Positions 7,745 through 16,300 of a stretch of DNA of 64,000 bases are shown piece by piece. The first letter of the stretch is position 1, and every line of letters starts with the position of its first letter. The translations under genes and the position numbers were made by a program. Origin of the DNA: CAZKHG01 sp964552655 (GTDB lineage Bacteria; Bacteroidota; Bacteroidia; Bacteroidales; Tenuifilaceae). The notes under the pieces are model-generated. The model had not been told where the DNA came from. It ran no database searches and was given only the letters and a program-made list of their open reading frames with translations. Location of the stretch: assembly GCA_964552655.1 (NCBI GenBank), contig CAZKHG010000005.1:45212-109211 (forward strand), in the 5' to 3' direction.

Positions 7745-8515
7745 ATGAAAACAAAAGAGGAAATTGTATCCAACTGGTTAACCCGTTACACAAGCCAGGA
7801 AATTGAGGACTTTGGCTCACATATATTGCTAACTAATTTCAGGGGTTACCTGGAGTATTTTGCCAGCTTTATGGAAACCGAAATAGTAAACCCAAATGCC
7901 AATATGCCGTGTGCCACAGCAAAGGGGATTACAATGATCGATTTTGGGATGGGTAGTCCAAATGCAGCCACCATAATGGATTTGTTAAGTGCGGTTACAC
8001 CTAAGGCAGTTCTTTTTTTAGGCAAATGTGGCGGGCTAAAAAAGAAAAATGCCGTGGGTGATTTTATTCTTCCCATTGCGGCTATTCGCCATGAGGGAAC
8101 ATCAAACGACTACATGCCACCAGAAGTTCCTGCGTTGCCAGCTTTTAACCTTCAACGGGTTGTTTCTTCAACCATCCGCAACCACAATAAAGATTACTGG
8201 TCTGGCACCGTGCTTACTACCAACCGAAGGGTTTGGGAGTATGATGAGGATTTTAAGGAATACCTTCGAAAAACAAGAGCGATGGCCATTGATATGGAAA
8301 CAGCAACAATATTTACCGTGGGTTTCTATAATGAGATTCCATCTGGTGCCCTTCTGCTTGTAACAGACCAACCTATGATTTCGGAAGGTGTAAAGACTGC
8401 TGAAAGCGATAAAAAGGTAACCAGCCTCTATGTTGAAGAGCAAATAAAGATTGGAATTGAATCGCTAACGAGACTAATCAATAATAGTGAATCGGTTAAA
8501 CATTTGAGGTTCTAG
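7745..8515 (+). CDS. amn: AMP nucleosidase
   Basis: The enzyme hydrolyses AMP to adenine and ribose 5-phosphate in purine salvage. This is the short (256-residue) Bacteroidota form, which lacks the N-terminal regulatory domain of the E. coli enzyme. It keeps the nucleoside phosphorylase fold: the phosphate and ribose region IDFGMGSPNAATIMDLL (about 65-81), GKCGG (93-97), and the catalytic region AIDMETATIF with Glu185. Sequence along its whole length strongly resembles proteins annotated as AMP nucleosidase in this phylum. It lies nine bases before holA and could be co-transcribed with it. MTA/SAH nucleosidase is the main alternative, less likely given the length and motifs. Confidence 0.92.
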   Translation: MKTKEEIVSNWLTRYTSQEIEDFGSHILLTNFRGYLEYFASFMETEIVNPNANMPCATAKGITMIDFGMGSPNAATIMDLLSAVTPKAVLFLGKCGGLKKKNAVGDFILPIAAIRHEGTSNDYMPPEVPALPAFNLQRVVSSTIRNHNKDYWSGTVLTTNRRVWEYDEDFKEYLRKTRAMAIDMETATIFTVGFYNEIPSGALLLVTDQPMISEGVKTAESDKKVTSLYVEEQIKIGIESLTRLINNSESVKHLRF

Positions 8516-8524
8516 TCAGCGTAT

Positions 8525-9568
8525 ATGGCAAAAAAAAAGACAACTGTTGATTCATACAATGAATTGATTGCCGAACTTAAGAAAAAAATTTTTAAACCAA
8601 TTTATTTCTTAACCGGCGATGAACCCTATTACATCGATAAAATCTCTGATTTTATTTCAGGAAACGTTCTGGATGAATCAGAAAAGGCGTTTAACCAAAG
8701 CGTAATGTACGGGAAGGATGTTGATGTAAATGCTATAATTACCGCATCCCGCCGTTTCCCGATGATGGCCAGCTATCAGGTTATTATCGTGAAGGAAGCA
8801 CAGAACATAAAAAAACTTGAAGATCTTGAAGTTTACCTTAAAGCACCTCAAAAATCAACCATCCTGGTTATTTGCAATAAACCAAAGTCTGATGGCCGTT
8901 CAAACACCAATGAAAAGCTGAGAAAAATGTTTCACCTGGTTGAAAAAACCGGGGTGCTCTTTGAATCAAAAAAACTTTACGATTACCAAATCCCGGCATG
9001 GATTACCAGCTACCTCGCTGATAAGGGTGTTTCAATTGCCCCGGTTCCTGCCTCATTGCTGAATGAATTTTTGGGGAATGATCTTAGTAAAATTGAGAAT
9101 GAGCTGGAAAAACTTTTCATCACATTGCCCCAGAATTCTAAAAAAATTACGGCAGAGCATATTGAGCAGTATATCGGATTAAGCAAGGAGTTCAACCGGT
9201 TTGAACTCACAAAAGCTCTTGGGGAAAGGAATATTTTAAAGGCAAACCGGATTGTGGATTATTTTGCAAAAAACCCGGGCAGTAACCCAATGGTTCTAAC
9301 AAACACCGCAATTTTTCAATATTTTGCAAAAATTTTCAGGATTCATTTTCTTACAGATAAATCCAACTCAAATGTTGCATCTGAACTGGGGTTAAATCCT
9401 TTCTTTGTCGATGAGTACAAGAATGCCTCAAAAATCTATAACCCAAGGAAATGTGTCGATATCTTTTCTTTACTCAGAGAGTATGACCTTAGGTCCAAAG
9501 GGTTAAATAACGAAACAACCGATAATGGCGAGCTATTAAAAGAGCTCGTTTACAAAATAATGCACTAA
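8525..9568 (+). CDS. holA: DNA polymerase III subunit delta
   Basis: This 347-residue clamp-loader subunit opens the beta sliding clamp. It begins with the family signature PIYFLTGDEPYYIDKI (about 23-38), continues with a degenerate AAA+ module, and has the helical collar domain at the C-terminus (about 215-345), with segments such as LSKEFNRFELTKALGE. The length is normal for holA. The N-terminal Lys-rich start (MAKKKTTVDSYNELIAELKKK) is typical for Bacteroidota homologues. It follows AMP nucleosidase by nine bases, with the rhomboid gene 37 bp downstream; the order is consistent with other Bacteroidota. Confidence 0.95.
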   Translation: MAKKKTTVDSYNELIAELKKKIFKPIYFLTGDEPYYIDKISDFISGNVLDESEKAFNQSVMYGKDVDVNAIITASRRFPMMASYQVIIVKEAQNIKKLEDLEVYLKAPQKSTILVICNKPKSDGRSNTNEKLRKMFHLVEKTGVLFESKKLYDYQIPAWITSYLADKGVSIAPVPASLLNEFLGNDLSKIENELEKLFITLPQNSKKITAEHIEQYIGLSKEFNRFELTKALGERNILKANRIVDYFAKNPGSNPMVLTNTAIFQYFAKIFRIHFLTDKSNSNVASELGLNPFFVDEYKNASKIYNPRKCVDIFSLLREYDLRSKGLNNETTDNGELLKELVYKIMH

Positions 9569-9605
9569 CGGGTTATTCACTTCACCTATTGAAAATCTGA
9601 ATAAA

Positions 9606-10223
9606 ATGACCATAATTATTATAATTGCCACCTCGCTGATTTCAATATTTGCGTTCACCAATAGCCAGCTGATGGGAAAATTGCTTTTTAGCCCTTATAA
9701 AACAATCCATAACCGCGAATATTTCAGGCTGGTCACACATGCTTTTGTACATGCAGACTATATTCATTTGTTTATTAATATGTTCGTCCTCCTGTCGTTT
9801 GGAAGCGCCATCGAAAACATATTTAAAGGGTTACAGGTTAACCATATTATTGCCAGTTCTATTGTAAATTACCTTGCACTTTACTTTGGCGGCATTGTTA
9901 TCGCTTCTCTAACAACCCTGAAAAAACATAAGGATAATTATTACTATCAAAGTGTTGGTGCATCAGGTGCCGTATCCGCAGTTGTTTTCACTTATATCTT
10001 TTTTGATCCTTTAAGCAAACTGCTGTTTATGATGATAATCCCCATCCCGGCAATAGTATTTGGAGTTCTTTACCTGGCTTACTCTCATTACATGAGCAAA
10101 CGCGGTGGCGATAATATCAACCACGATGCACATTTTGTCGGCGCCGTTTTTGGATTTATTTACCCGTTACTTATCAACCCTAAATTATTCCTGGTCTTTC
10201 TCAGCAAACTTGGCCTTTACTAA
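9606..10223 (+). CDS. Rhomboid family intramembrane serine protease
   Basis: The 205-residue polytopic membrane protein has about six hydrophobic segments. The catalytic dyad is visible: Ser120 in GASGAVS (TM4) and His176 in HDAHFVGAVFG (TM6). The oxyanion-side Asn58 lies in HLFINMFVL (TM2). Rhomboids cleave transmembrane substrates inside the bilayer; the substrate here is unknown. It sits between holA and a class IV aminotransferase on the same strand with small gaps (3 bp to the next start), so an operon is likely. All active-site residues are present, so activity is expected. Confidence 0.93.
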   Translation: MTIIIIIATSLISIFAFTNSQLMGKLLFSPYKTIHNREYFRLVTHAFVHADYIHLFINMFVLLSFGSAIENIFKGLQVNHIIASSIVNYLALYFGGIVIASLTTLKKHKDNYYYQSVGASGAVSAVVFTYIFFDPLSKLLFMMIIPIPAIVFGVLYLAYSHYMSKRGGDNINHDAHFVGAVFGFIYPLLINPKLFLVFLSKLGLY

Positions 10224-10226
10224 TAA

Positions 10227-11108
10227 ATGGCAACTAAGAACTATATATGGCTTAACGGCGATATTGTTAACGGCGAAACGCCCATCTTAACCGTTAAAAA
10301 CAGGTCATTTCAATACGGCGATGGAGTATTTGAGACTATTCATGCTTTTGGAACTCAGGGAAGGAATCTTCAGCTACATGTGGCCCGCCTTAAAAGGAAT
10401 ATGGATTTGCTAAAAATCGAAATCCCCTCATACCTTGATGAAAATATGATTTCACGGGAGATAACCAGGTTGCTTAATAAAAACCGTTTGTTTGGAAGTG
10501 TAAGGGTTAGGGTAACTGTGTTTAGGAATAATGGCGGGTATTACACCCCAGAAGATAATTCAATGGGAATGGTAATAGAGACAACCCCCATAGAGACTAA
10601 AATGTATGAGCTTAACCCCAAAGGTTATATAATTGATATTTTTGATGAAATTAGGAAACCCCTAACCCCACTTTCCTCAATTAAAAGCTGTAACTCGTTG
10701 CTGTATATCCTGGCAGGAATTTATAAAATTGATCATCAGCTAAGTGATTGCCTGCTACTAAACGAACAGGAGCGAATAGCAGAGGCAATTTCATCGAATG
10801 TTTTTTTTGTTAAAGGAGATAATTTATTCACCCCATCGGTTGCTGAAGGTTGCATACCTGGGGTAATGAGGGAGGTTGTAATTAAAGTGGCTCCAGGGAT
10901 TGGTTTAAAGGTTTCAAACAATGTTGCAATTTCTCCACAGAAACTATTTGATTTTGACGAGGTTTTTCTCACCAATGCCATTACCGGCATACGTTGGGTT
11001 ATTGCATTCAGAAATCAAAGATATTTTAGTAAGATCAGCCGCCTACTTACTGATGCCATCAACAGGTTTACCTTCCCAGATCAATTCAAGGAAGGATTCT
11101 CAGGGTAA
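10227..11108 (+). CDS. Class IV aminotransferase (IlvE/PabC-like)
   Basis: The 293-residue fold-type IV PLP enzyme has the N-terminal motif RSFQYGDGVFETIHAF (about 26-41), the PLP lysine Lys153 in SIKSCNSLLYI, and the cofactor-proximal Glu in RIAEAISSNVFFV (about 180). Family members include branched-chain aminotransferase, D-amino-acid transaminase and aminodeoxychorismate lyase. The divergent sequence and the size fit a PabC-like lyase best, giving p-aminobenzoate for folate, but no pabAB genes are nearby. Its last 28 bases overlap the convergent yqgE gene tail to tail. Substrate is unassigned. Confidence 0.85.
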   Translation: MATKNYIWLNGDIVNGETPILTVKNRSFQYGDGVFETIHAFGTQGRNLQLHVARLKRNMDLLKIEIPSYLDENMISREITRLLNKNRLFGSVRVRVTVFRNNGGYYTPEDNSMGMVIETTPIETKMYELNPKGYIIDIFDEIRKPLTPLSSIKSCNSLLYILAGIYKIDHQLSDCLLLNEQERIAEAISSNVFFVKGDNLFTPSVAEGCIPGVMREVVIKVAPGIGLKVSNNVAISPQKLFDFDEVFLTNAITGIRWVIAFRNQRYFSKISRLLTDAINRFTFPDQFKEGFSG

Positions 11109-11677
11109 AGGGTCCAGGATTTGAATTTTACACCCATCTGTTGCACAGTATTGATCCAAAGATCATCAGAACCAGACATTATTTGTTCAGCAGGAATATT
11201 GGTAACCACCCACGATTCCTCTCTCAGCTCTCTTTCCAGCTGATCTGTTCCCCATCCGGAATAACCAACAAAAAACCTTATCTGATGCGGTTTCACTTTG
11301 CCGGAAATGATCAGAGGTTTTAAAGCTTCAAAGCTACCACCCCAGTATAGATTTTCTGCAATAAGGGTTGTATCGGGTATTATTTTCCCAAGACTATGGA
11401 TAAAATGAATACTGTTGGGGCTTACAGGACCCCCAATGGATATCTTAGCGTCTAAATCAGGGAAATCAGGTAGCAATTCAGATAAAGAAAAGTCAAGGGT
11501 CTTGTTTAGTACAAAACCCACTGTACCGTTTTTCTTATTGTGCTCAACCAGCAAGATCACTGTACGCTTAAAATACTGATCAATCATGGAGGGTTGGGCA
11601 ATTAACACCCTCCCTTGCTTAGGGGTAAGCTGGTTGTAATTAACTTTAAAAAAATCGATATTCAGATCATTTGACAT
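11081..11677 (-). CDS. YqgE/AlgH family protein
   Basis: This 198-residue cytosolic protein of the YqgE/AlgH (UPF0301) family starts its domain with GRVLIAQPSM and contains TVGFVLNKTLDFSLSELL, a GGPVSPNSIHFIHSL core and the signature FFVGYSGWGTDQLERELREESW. It is complete at the normal length. The molecular role is poorly defined; AlgH has been linked to regulation of alginate and envelope genes in pseudomonads. It overlaps the end of the class IV aminotransferase gene by 28 bases on the opposite strand. The identification is firm and the function unknown. Confidence 0.93.
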   Translation of the reverse strand: MSNDLNIDFFKVNYNQLTPKQGRVLIAQPSMIDQYFKRTVILLVEHNKKNGTVGFVLNKTLDFSLSELLPDFPDLDAKISIGGPVSPNSIHFIHSLGKIIPDTTLIAENLYWGGSFEALKPLIISGKVKPHQIRFFVGYSGWGTDQLERELREESWVVTNIPAEQIMSGSDDLWINTVQQMGVKFKSWTLYPENPSLN

Positions 11678-12042
11678 AACCGATCTCAGGTTTATAAATT
11701 AAGAATCCAACAACCTCATCAAAAACTTATTAAAAATACAACTATAAACAAAAAAATAAAAGATCAATCGAATAAATTAGCTTTATGTTAATGTGTTTAC
11801 AAAATTCAAACCATTCCTGAAAGAATCTGAAGTATTAAACAATTTATTAGATTTTTTAAATAAAATTTAACTAAAGCCGATATGTTTCCTGTCATTGCCA
11901 TTGAGCATTCGCTTTATTAGCATAAAAGTATTTTAAAAATAAACTTATGGTGAATAAGTTAGAGGGTATAAAATAAAATATCCCAATCTCAGGTTTGTGA
12001 TTGGGATATTTCTACCTAAAACAATTAATACTTGAAAAAAAT
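11678..12042. other. Intergenic region with one terminator
   Basis: This 365-bp AT-rich gap between two minus-strand genes contains the hairpin at 11976-12011 and presumably the yqgE promoter. I see no coding frame with plausible composition and no repeat. Confidence 0.6.
11976..12011 (-). terminator. Terminator after fused E1 gene
   Basis: A 13-bp perfect stem, AAATATCCCAATC with GATTGGGATATTT, closes a 10-base loop. Read on the minus strand it is followed by a T-rich tail (TTTTATTTTAT) and lies 31 bp past the E1 stop. Confidence 0.85.
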
Positions 12043-14472
12043 TTAGTATAACTTAGGGTATCTCTTCGGGTTTACCTCATTCATTACGCTATAAACTTTT
12101 TCAAAAACATCCTCGGCATTCGGGTTGGAGAAATAATCCCCATCTGTTGAATATGCCGGGCGATGTTCCTGTCCCGTAATGGTAACGGGTGCTGAATCCA
12201 GATAAAAAAATCCACCTCGTTCCTCAAGCACCTTTTGCATCATAAATGCAGTTGCCCCACCAGGAACATCCTCATCAAAGAAAACAACCCTGTTTGTTTT
12301 TTTTATGGACTCCAGAATCAAATTTGGCAGATCAAATGGCAGTAAAGTTTGAACATCTATAAGTTCAACGGAAATTCCGAACTCAGCAAGTTGCTCAACA
12401 GCATCCTGAGCAATTCTCACACAACTGCCGTAGGTTACAAGCGTTACGTCACTTCCCGGACGAAGAATCTCAGGCACTCCGAGTGGTATCCTGTATTCGC
12501 CAACATTATCGGGACGTTTCTCCTTTAGCCTATAGCCGTTAAGCGGTTCAATTACCAGAGCAGGATCATCCGCTTCCAGTAATGTATTATAAAAGCCAGC
12601 GGCTTGAGTCATATTCCTGGGCACACACACATACATCCCCCTAATTGAATTTATCACCATACTGAGCGGCGAACCGGAATGCCAAACTCCTTCAAGCCTA
12701 TGTCCTCTTGTACTGACAATCAGTGGTGCCATCTGACCACTTTTGGTACGCCAACGAATTGTTGCAAGGTCATCGCTCATGGTTTGTAGTGCATAAAGCA
12801 GGTAATCAAAATACTGAATCTCTGCAATTGGTCTGAACCCTCTAAGTGAGAGGCCTAAGCCTTGTCCCAGGATTGTGGCTTCACGAATACCTGTATCAAA
12901 AATTCTATTCTCCCCATATTTTGCTTGCAATCCTTCATAGGATTGGTTTACACCTCCAATCTTACCAACATCCTCTCCAAATGAAACGAGCAAGGGGTAT
13001 TTACTGAAAAGAACATCCCAGTTATCGCGAAGAACTTCTCTCCCATTTACAACAGGCGAGGAATCGCTAAAAATTGGTTTAACTTCCTTGATATTTAACG
13101 CCGATCTTTCGGTTTCGCAGTAAAGGTGGGAACTATACCTTTCAAATCCATCTTCATAGTTCCTATTAAGCCATTCTGTCAGATCTTTCTGCAGTTTTTC
13201 ACGCATGGTGCAATCGGTGCAAACATGGCGAAGTATCTTTTTGACAGAACTCATATTATCCTTACGGATTGGGTTTGCTATTTTCTTAAGATCTTCGGTG
13301 ATAATACCAACCTTATCTATATGTTCTCTTTTGCAAACACATGAACGATTATTGATTATTTTGATGAGAGCATCTCTCTCATTTTTTATGGGATCAGTGA
13401 ATTTTTTCCAGGCTTGATTTTTGGCCTCCTTGGCCATTTCCAATGCCTCTTTTTCAATTGCAGCCAACTCGATGTCGGAAGCAATTTTTTCAGAAATTAT
13501 CCAGTCTCTGAATTTTCTGTTACAATCAAACTCAACCTCCCATTTTAACCTATCCTCATTTTTATAGCGTTCATGTGAACCGGAAGTAGAATGTCCCTGG
13601 GGTTGAGTAACTTCGGTGATATGAAAAAGAACAGGCACATGTTCCTCCCTGCACTTTTGAATGCCTTCGGCGAATACTTTAATCAACTGCGGGTAATCCC
13701 AAGCCTTAGCTTTATATATTAAAATACCTGTTTTATCGTTTCCTTTCTTTTCAAATCCGCTAACAATCTCTGATATACTGTTTTTGGTGGTTTGGAACTC
13801 GCGGGGCACAGATATACCGTAACCATCATCCCAAACAGCGAGTGCCATAGGGACTTGAAGTACACCAGCGGCATTGAGGGTTTCAAAAAAATGACCCTCG
13901 GAGGTGCTGGCATCGCCAATGGTCCCAAATGCCACCTCATTCCCTTTACTTGTAAATTGTTTAAAATCCCAGAGTTCCCTGTTTTCCCTGAAAAGTTTTG
14001 AGGCCAAAGCAAGCCCCAATAATCTTGGCATTTGACCGGCAGTTGGGGATATATCCGGGGAGCTGTTTTTTTGTTTGGAAATGGATTTCCATGTTCCATC
14101 TTCATTTAAACTTCTGGTGCTGAAATGATTATTGAATGTTCTACCGGCATTCCCAGGATTAAGAGCAGTGTCTGTTTGACCATAAAGCTGGGCAAAAAAT
14201 TCTTCAGCTGTAAAAAGCCCGGCGGCCATCATAAAAGTTTGATCACGGTAATACCCAGAACGCCAATCGCCATCCTTAAAATATTTTGCGAATGCAATTT
14301 GGGCAACCTCCTTCCCGTCACCAAAAATACCAAACTTACCTTTACCGGTTAAAACTTCTTTTCGTCCTATAATGCTTATTTCCCTGCTCAGAACAGCAAG
14401 TTGATAGTCTTGTAAAATTTCCTCTTTATTTACGGGTAGCGGGCTTGCTTTTTTCATTTCAACCTGATTCAT
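12043..14472 (-). CDS. Fused alpha/beta 2-oxoacid dehydrogenase E1 component
   Basis: The protein decarboxylates a 2-oxo acid with thiamine diphosphate and hands the acyl group to lipoyl-E2. It joins E1-alpha (about residues 20-370) and E1-beta (about 465-808) in one chain of about 809 residues. The ThDP motif GDASTSEGHFFETLNAAG appears in the alpha half. The beta half has FGEDVGKIGGVNQ, IREATILGQGLGLSLRG and a transketolase C-terminal domain with LVTYGSCVRIAQDAVEQL. I chose ATG 14472; the longer frame to 14511 begins with TTG and adds 13 residues without homology-like features. The E2 and E3 genes are not in the window. Branched-chain oxoacid or pyruvate are the likely substrates. Confidence 0.9.
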   Translation of the reverse strand: MNQVEMKKASPLPVNKEEILQDYQLAVLSREISIIGRKEVLTGKGKFGIFGDGKEVAQIAFAKYFKDGDWRSGYYRDQTFMMAAGLFTAEEFFAQLYGQTDTALNPGNAGRTFNNHFSTRSLNEDGTWKSISKQKNSSPDISPTAGQMPRLLGLALASKLFRENRELWDFKQFTSKGNEVAFGTIGDASTSEGHFFETLNAAGVLQVPMALAVWDDGYGISVPREFQTTKNSISEIVSGFEKKGNDKTGILIYKAKAWDYPQLIKVFAEGIQKCREEHVPVLFHITEVTQPQGHSTSGSHERYKNEDRLKWEVEFDCNRKFRDWIISEKIASDIELAAIEKEALEMAKEAKNQAWKKFTDPIKNERDALIKIINNRSCVCKREHIDKVGIITEDLKKIANPIRKDNMSSVKKILRHVCTDCTMREKLQKDLTEWLNRNYEDGFERYSSHLYCETERSALNIKEVKPIFSDSSPVVNGREVLRDNWDVLFSKYPLLVSFGEDVGKIGGVNQSYEGLQAKYGENRIFDTGIREATILGQGLGLSLRGFRPIAEIQYFDYLLYALQTMSDDLATIRWRTKSGQMAPLIVSTRGHRLEGVWHSGSPLSMVINSIRGMYVCVPRNMTQAAGFYNTLLEADDPALVIEPLNGYRLKEKRPDNVGEYRIPLGVPEILRPGSDVTLVTYGSCVRIAQDAVEQLAEFGISVELIDVQTLLPFDLPNLILESIKKTNRVVFFDEDVPGGATAFMMQKVLEERGGFFYLDSAPVTITGQEHRPAYSTDGDYFSNPNAEDVFEKVYSVMNEVNPKRYPKLY

Positions 14473-14511
14473 CTTTGTTTTCTTTTCAATAATTAAATAT
14501 TCAACTAACAA

Positions 14512-14819
14512 TGAAACCCGACGAAAGGTTTACAAAACAGAATAATAAATCAAAGGAAACACCAATGATGTTATTTATAATTTTGATTATCAATTATTTA
14601 CAATAATCAGGCAAGTAGGTAAGGGATGAAAATCTCATCCTCTTTTCTGAGTGAAATTAAAATGCCCTCTAAATATCTGGTAATGAAAGTGCAGGTTGGA
14701 TATGTAAAAAGTAGCTGGCCCTTATACTGATTCAAAGATTGGACTCGTAAGGATTTCCCAAGTAGCTGGCTGGTTAAATCGGAGGAATGAAACTTTACAG
14801 TTGAATTGATATTATTGCT
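14512..14819. other. Gap holding an open frame downstream of a stop
   Basis: This 308-bp gap lies between the E1 and FlgO-like genes. On the minus strand, from 14819 to 14610, the frame of the upstream FlgO-like gene stays open for 70 codons after its TAA and ends at a TGA (14607-14609). The rest seems to hold only the E1 promoter region. No RNA or repeat is recognisable. Confidence 0.5.
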
Positions 14820-15260
14820 TTAGATGCCATTGGGCAAGATATAGCTTGTAATTGTGACCCAATCTGGTTGTTCATCAATAAGTCCATAAATAAAGGCATC
14901 TGGTACCAGGCCAAGATTACGGAAAATCTGCTCGCTGAGCTCATTATACTTCTCAAAACTCGAGCTTACATCTAGGTTCCAGTTGGAAGCTTCTATCAGC
15001 CTGTTCACGGTAACCTGGTCTATCACCTCAAATCTTTTGGAATTAAGGTAGATACTGAAAAGTTGATCCTGAAGGTACTGGTTAAATCGTGTAAGCTCAT
15101 TTGAACTTGTTCTAAACTGGAGAATTGCCACTCTAACTTTTATTGTGCCCGGGTATTTCGCCTCCAGCTCATTTGCCATTCTTTTTATATTGTCCTCCAA
15201 ATCATCACTTTTCGCATTGGAAAACAGCAATAACCCAATAATTAAAAAAAATATTTTCAT
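14820..15260 (-). CDS. Secreted FlgO/CsgG-like domain protein
   Basis: The 146-residue protein has a short N-terminal signal peptide (MKIFFLIIGLLLFSNAKS) and a small alpha/beta domain. Segments VRVAILQFRTSS, YLQDQLFSIYLN, KRFEVIDQVTVNRLIEASNW and FIYGLIDEQPDWVTITSYI follow the order seen in FlgO/CsgG/LpoB-like periplasmic domains. The domain normally ends with a strand plus a Thr-Gly turn that is only just reached here, and the frame stays open after the stop. The C-terminus may therefore be shortened by a nonsense mutation. No flagellar or curli genes are nearby. The family resemblance is moderate and the role unknown. Confidence 0.65.
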   Translation of the reverse strand: MKIFFLIIGLLLFSNAKSDDLEDNIKRMANELEAKYPGTIKVRVAILQFRTSSNELTRFNQYLQDQLFSIYLNSKRFEVIDQVTVNRLIEASNWNLDVSSSFEKYNELSEQIFRNLGLVPDAFIYGLIDEQPDWVTITSYILPNGI

Positions 15261-15302
15261 GGACTTGTACTTCTATTTTTCAGAATAGCATGTGATTATA
15301 AA

Positions 15303-15310
15303 CAAATATA
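15303..15310 (-). promoter_or_regulatory. Candidate -7 promoter element (minus strand)
   Basis: On the minus strand this reads TATATTTG, fitting TAnnTTTG, 43 bases before the FlgO-like ATG. No convincing -33 element is found. Confidence 0.35.
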
Positions 15311-15392
15311 ACTATTTTCGTTGGCAAATGTTAAATATCAGCTATTTTTTTATAAAAATTAATATTGCGCAATCTAATTTAAGTGTAAAGTA

Positions 15393-15665
15393 ATGTTAAA
15401 GGTATTTCTGCTAACCTTATTTATATTAGCCCTCGGATTTTTGGGAATGGGTTTGAAAATTATTTTCCACAAAACTCACTCCTTCCCTCAAACGTCAGCC
15501 GGGCATAATCCAGAGATGAGAAAAAGAGGAATATCGTGTCCTAAAAAGGAAGAACCTTTTTGTAACACTATCAACAAAGATAATGGATGTGATAGCTGTA
15601 GTGCTGCTTACAAAAAAAAAGAGTTGGAAGATATTAATGCAGCTTTACACCAATCAGGTGAATAA
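15393..15665 (+). CDS. Small Cys-rich single-pass membrane protein
   Basis: The 90-residue protein has one N-terminal transmembrane helix (about 3-25, FLLTLFILALGFLGMGLKII) followed by a soluble tail with cysteines in ISCPKKEEPFC and NGCDSCSAAYKKKE. The layout (short TM, GMG motif, cysteines after it) recalls NqrM-type Na+-NQR maturation factors, but the NqrM signature SCGG is not present, so I do not assign that. Similar small proteins are common in Bacteroidota as uncharacterised membrane proteins. Its last 32 bases overlap the end of folE on the other strand. The cysteines could bind a metal; this is inference. Confidence 0.65.
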   Translation: MLKVFLLTLFILALGFLGMGLKIIFHKTHSFPQTSAGHNPEMRKRGISCPKKEEPFCNTINKDNGCDSCSAAYKKKELEDINAALHQSGE

Positions 15666-16272
15666 ATTCCTCGCGGGTTTTACTCTCGGATAGAAATGCC
15701 CCTGTAAACGCGGATGTAGTTGTAACAGAGTTTTGTTTCTGAACACCACGCATTTGCATACACATGTGAGCAGCCTCGATTACCACAGCAACTCCGATAG
15801 GATTCAATGTATCATTAATACAATCACGGATTTGCATGGTGAGTCTTTCCTGTACCTGAAGTCTTCGCGAGTAAGCCTCAACCACCCGTGCTATCTTGCT
15901 TAAACCGGTAATATACCCATTTGGAATGTATGCAACATGGGCTTTGCCATAGAAGGGTATCATGTGATGCTCGCACATGGAATACAACTCAATATCCTTA
16001 ACAATGACCATCTGAGGATAATCCTCACGAAATTTGGTGGTTCTTATAATCTCATAAGGATCAATATTATACCCATGAGTTAAAAACTGTATTGACTTGG
16101 CAACCCTAATCGGTGTACTAAGCAGCCCTTCCCTGGTTATATCTTCCCCTAAAAGCTTAAGAATTGCCTTATAGTGTTCTGCAAGTTTCTCGGTGGTTTT
16201 AGCATTCCACTTGTCAATTCTTGCATAACCTTCGTTTTCATCAATAATTGAATTGTTCCCTGAATTTTTCAT
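15634..16272 (-). CDS. folE: GTP cyclohydrolase I
   Basis: This enzyme converts GTP to 7,8-dihydroneopterin triphosphate, the entry to folate, queuosine and biopterin. The 212-residue protein has the zinc ligands in MCEHHMIPFYG (Cys and His) and MCMQMRGVQK (Cys). It also has the catalytic and GTP region AYIPNGYITGLSKIARVVEAYSRRLQVQERLT. The length is normal and the active site complete. It lies 28 bp downstream of the pyruvoyltetrahydropterin synthase-like gene on the same strand, so both likely act in one pterin pathway. The 3' end overlaps the small membrane protein gene. Confidence 0.96.
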   Translation of the reverse strand: MKNSGNNSIIDENEGYARIDKWNAKTTEKLAEHYKAILKLLGEDITREGLLSTPIRVAKSIQFLTHGYNIDPYEIIRTTKFREDYPQMVIVKDIELYSMCEHHMIPFYGKAHVAYIPNGYITGLSKIARVVEAYSRRLQVQERLTMQIRDCINDTLNPIGVAVVIEAAHMCMQMRGVQKQNSVTTTSAFTGAFLSESKTREEFIHLIGVKLH

Positions 16273-16300
16273 TCTCTGATCTTGAATTTATTATGAGCGG

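Noticed and set aside
7582..7773. 63-codon minus-strand frame between the nuclease-like and amn genes
   Set aside because: It overlaps the amn start and promoter region and has no family features.
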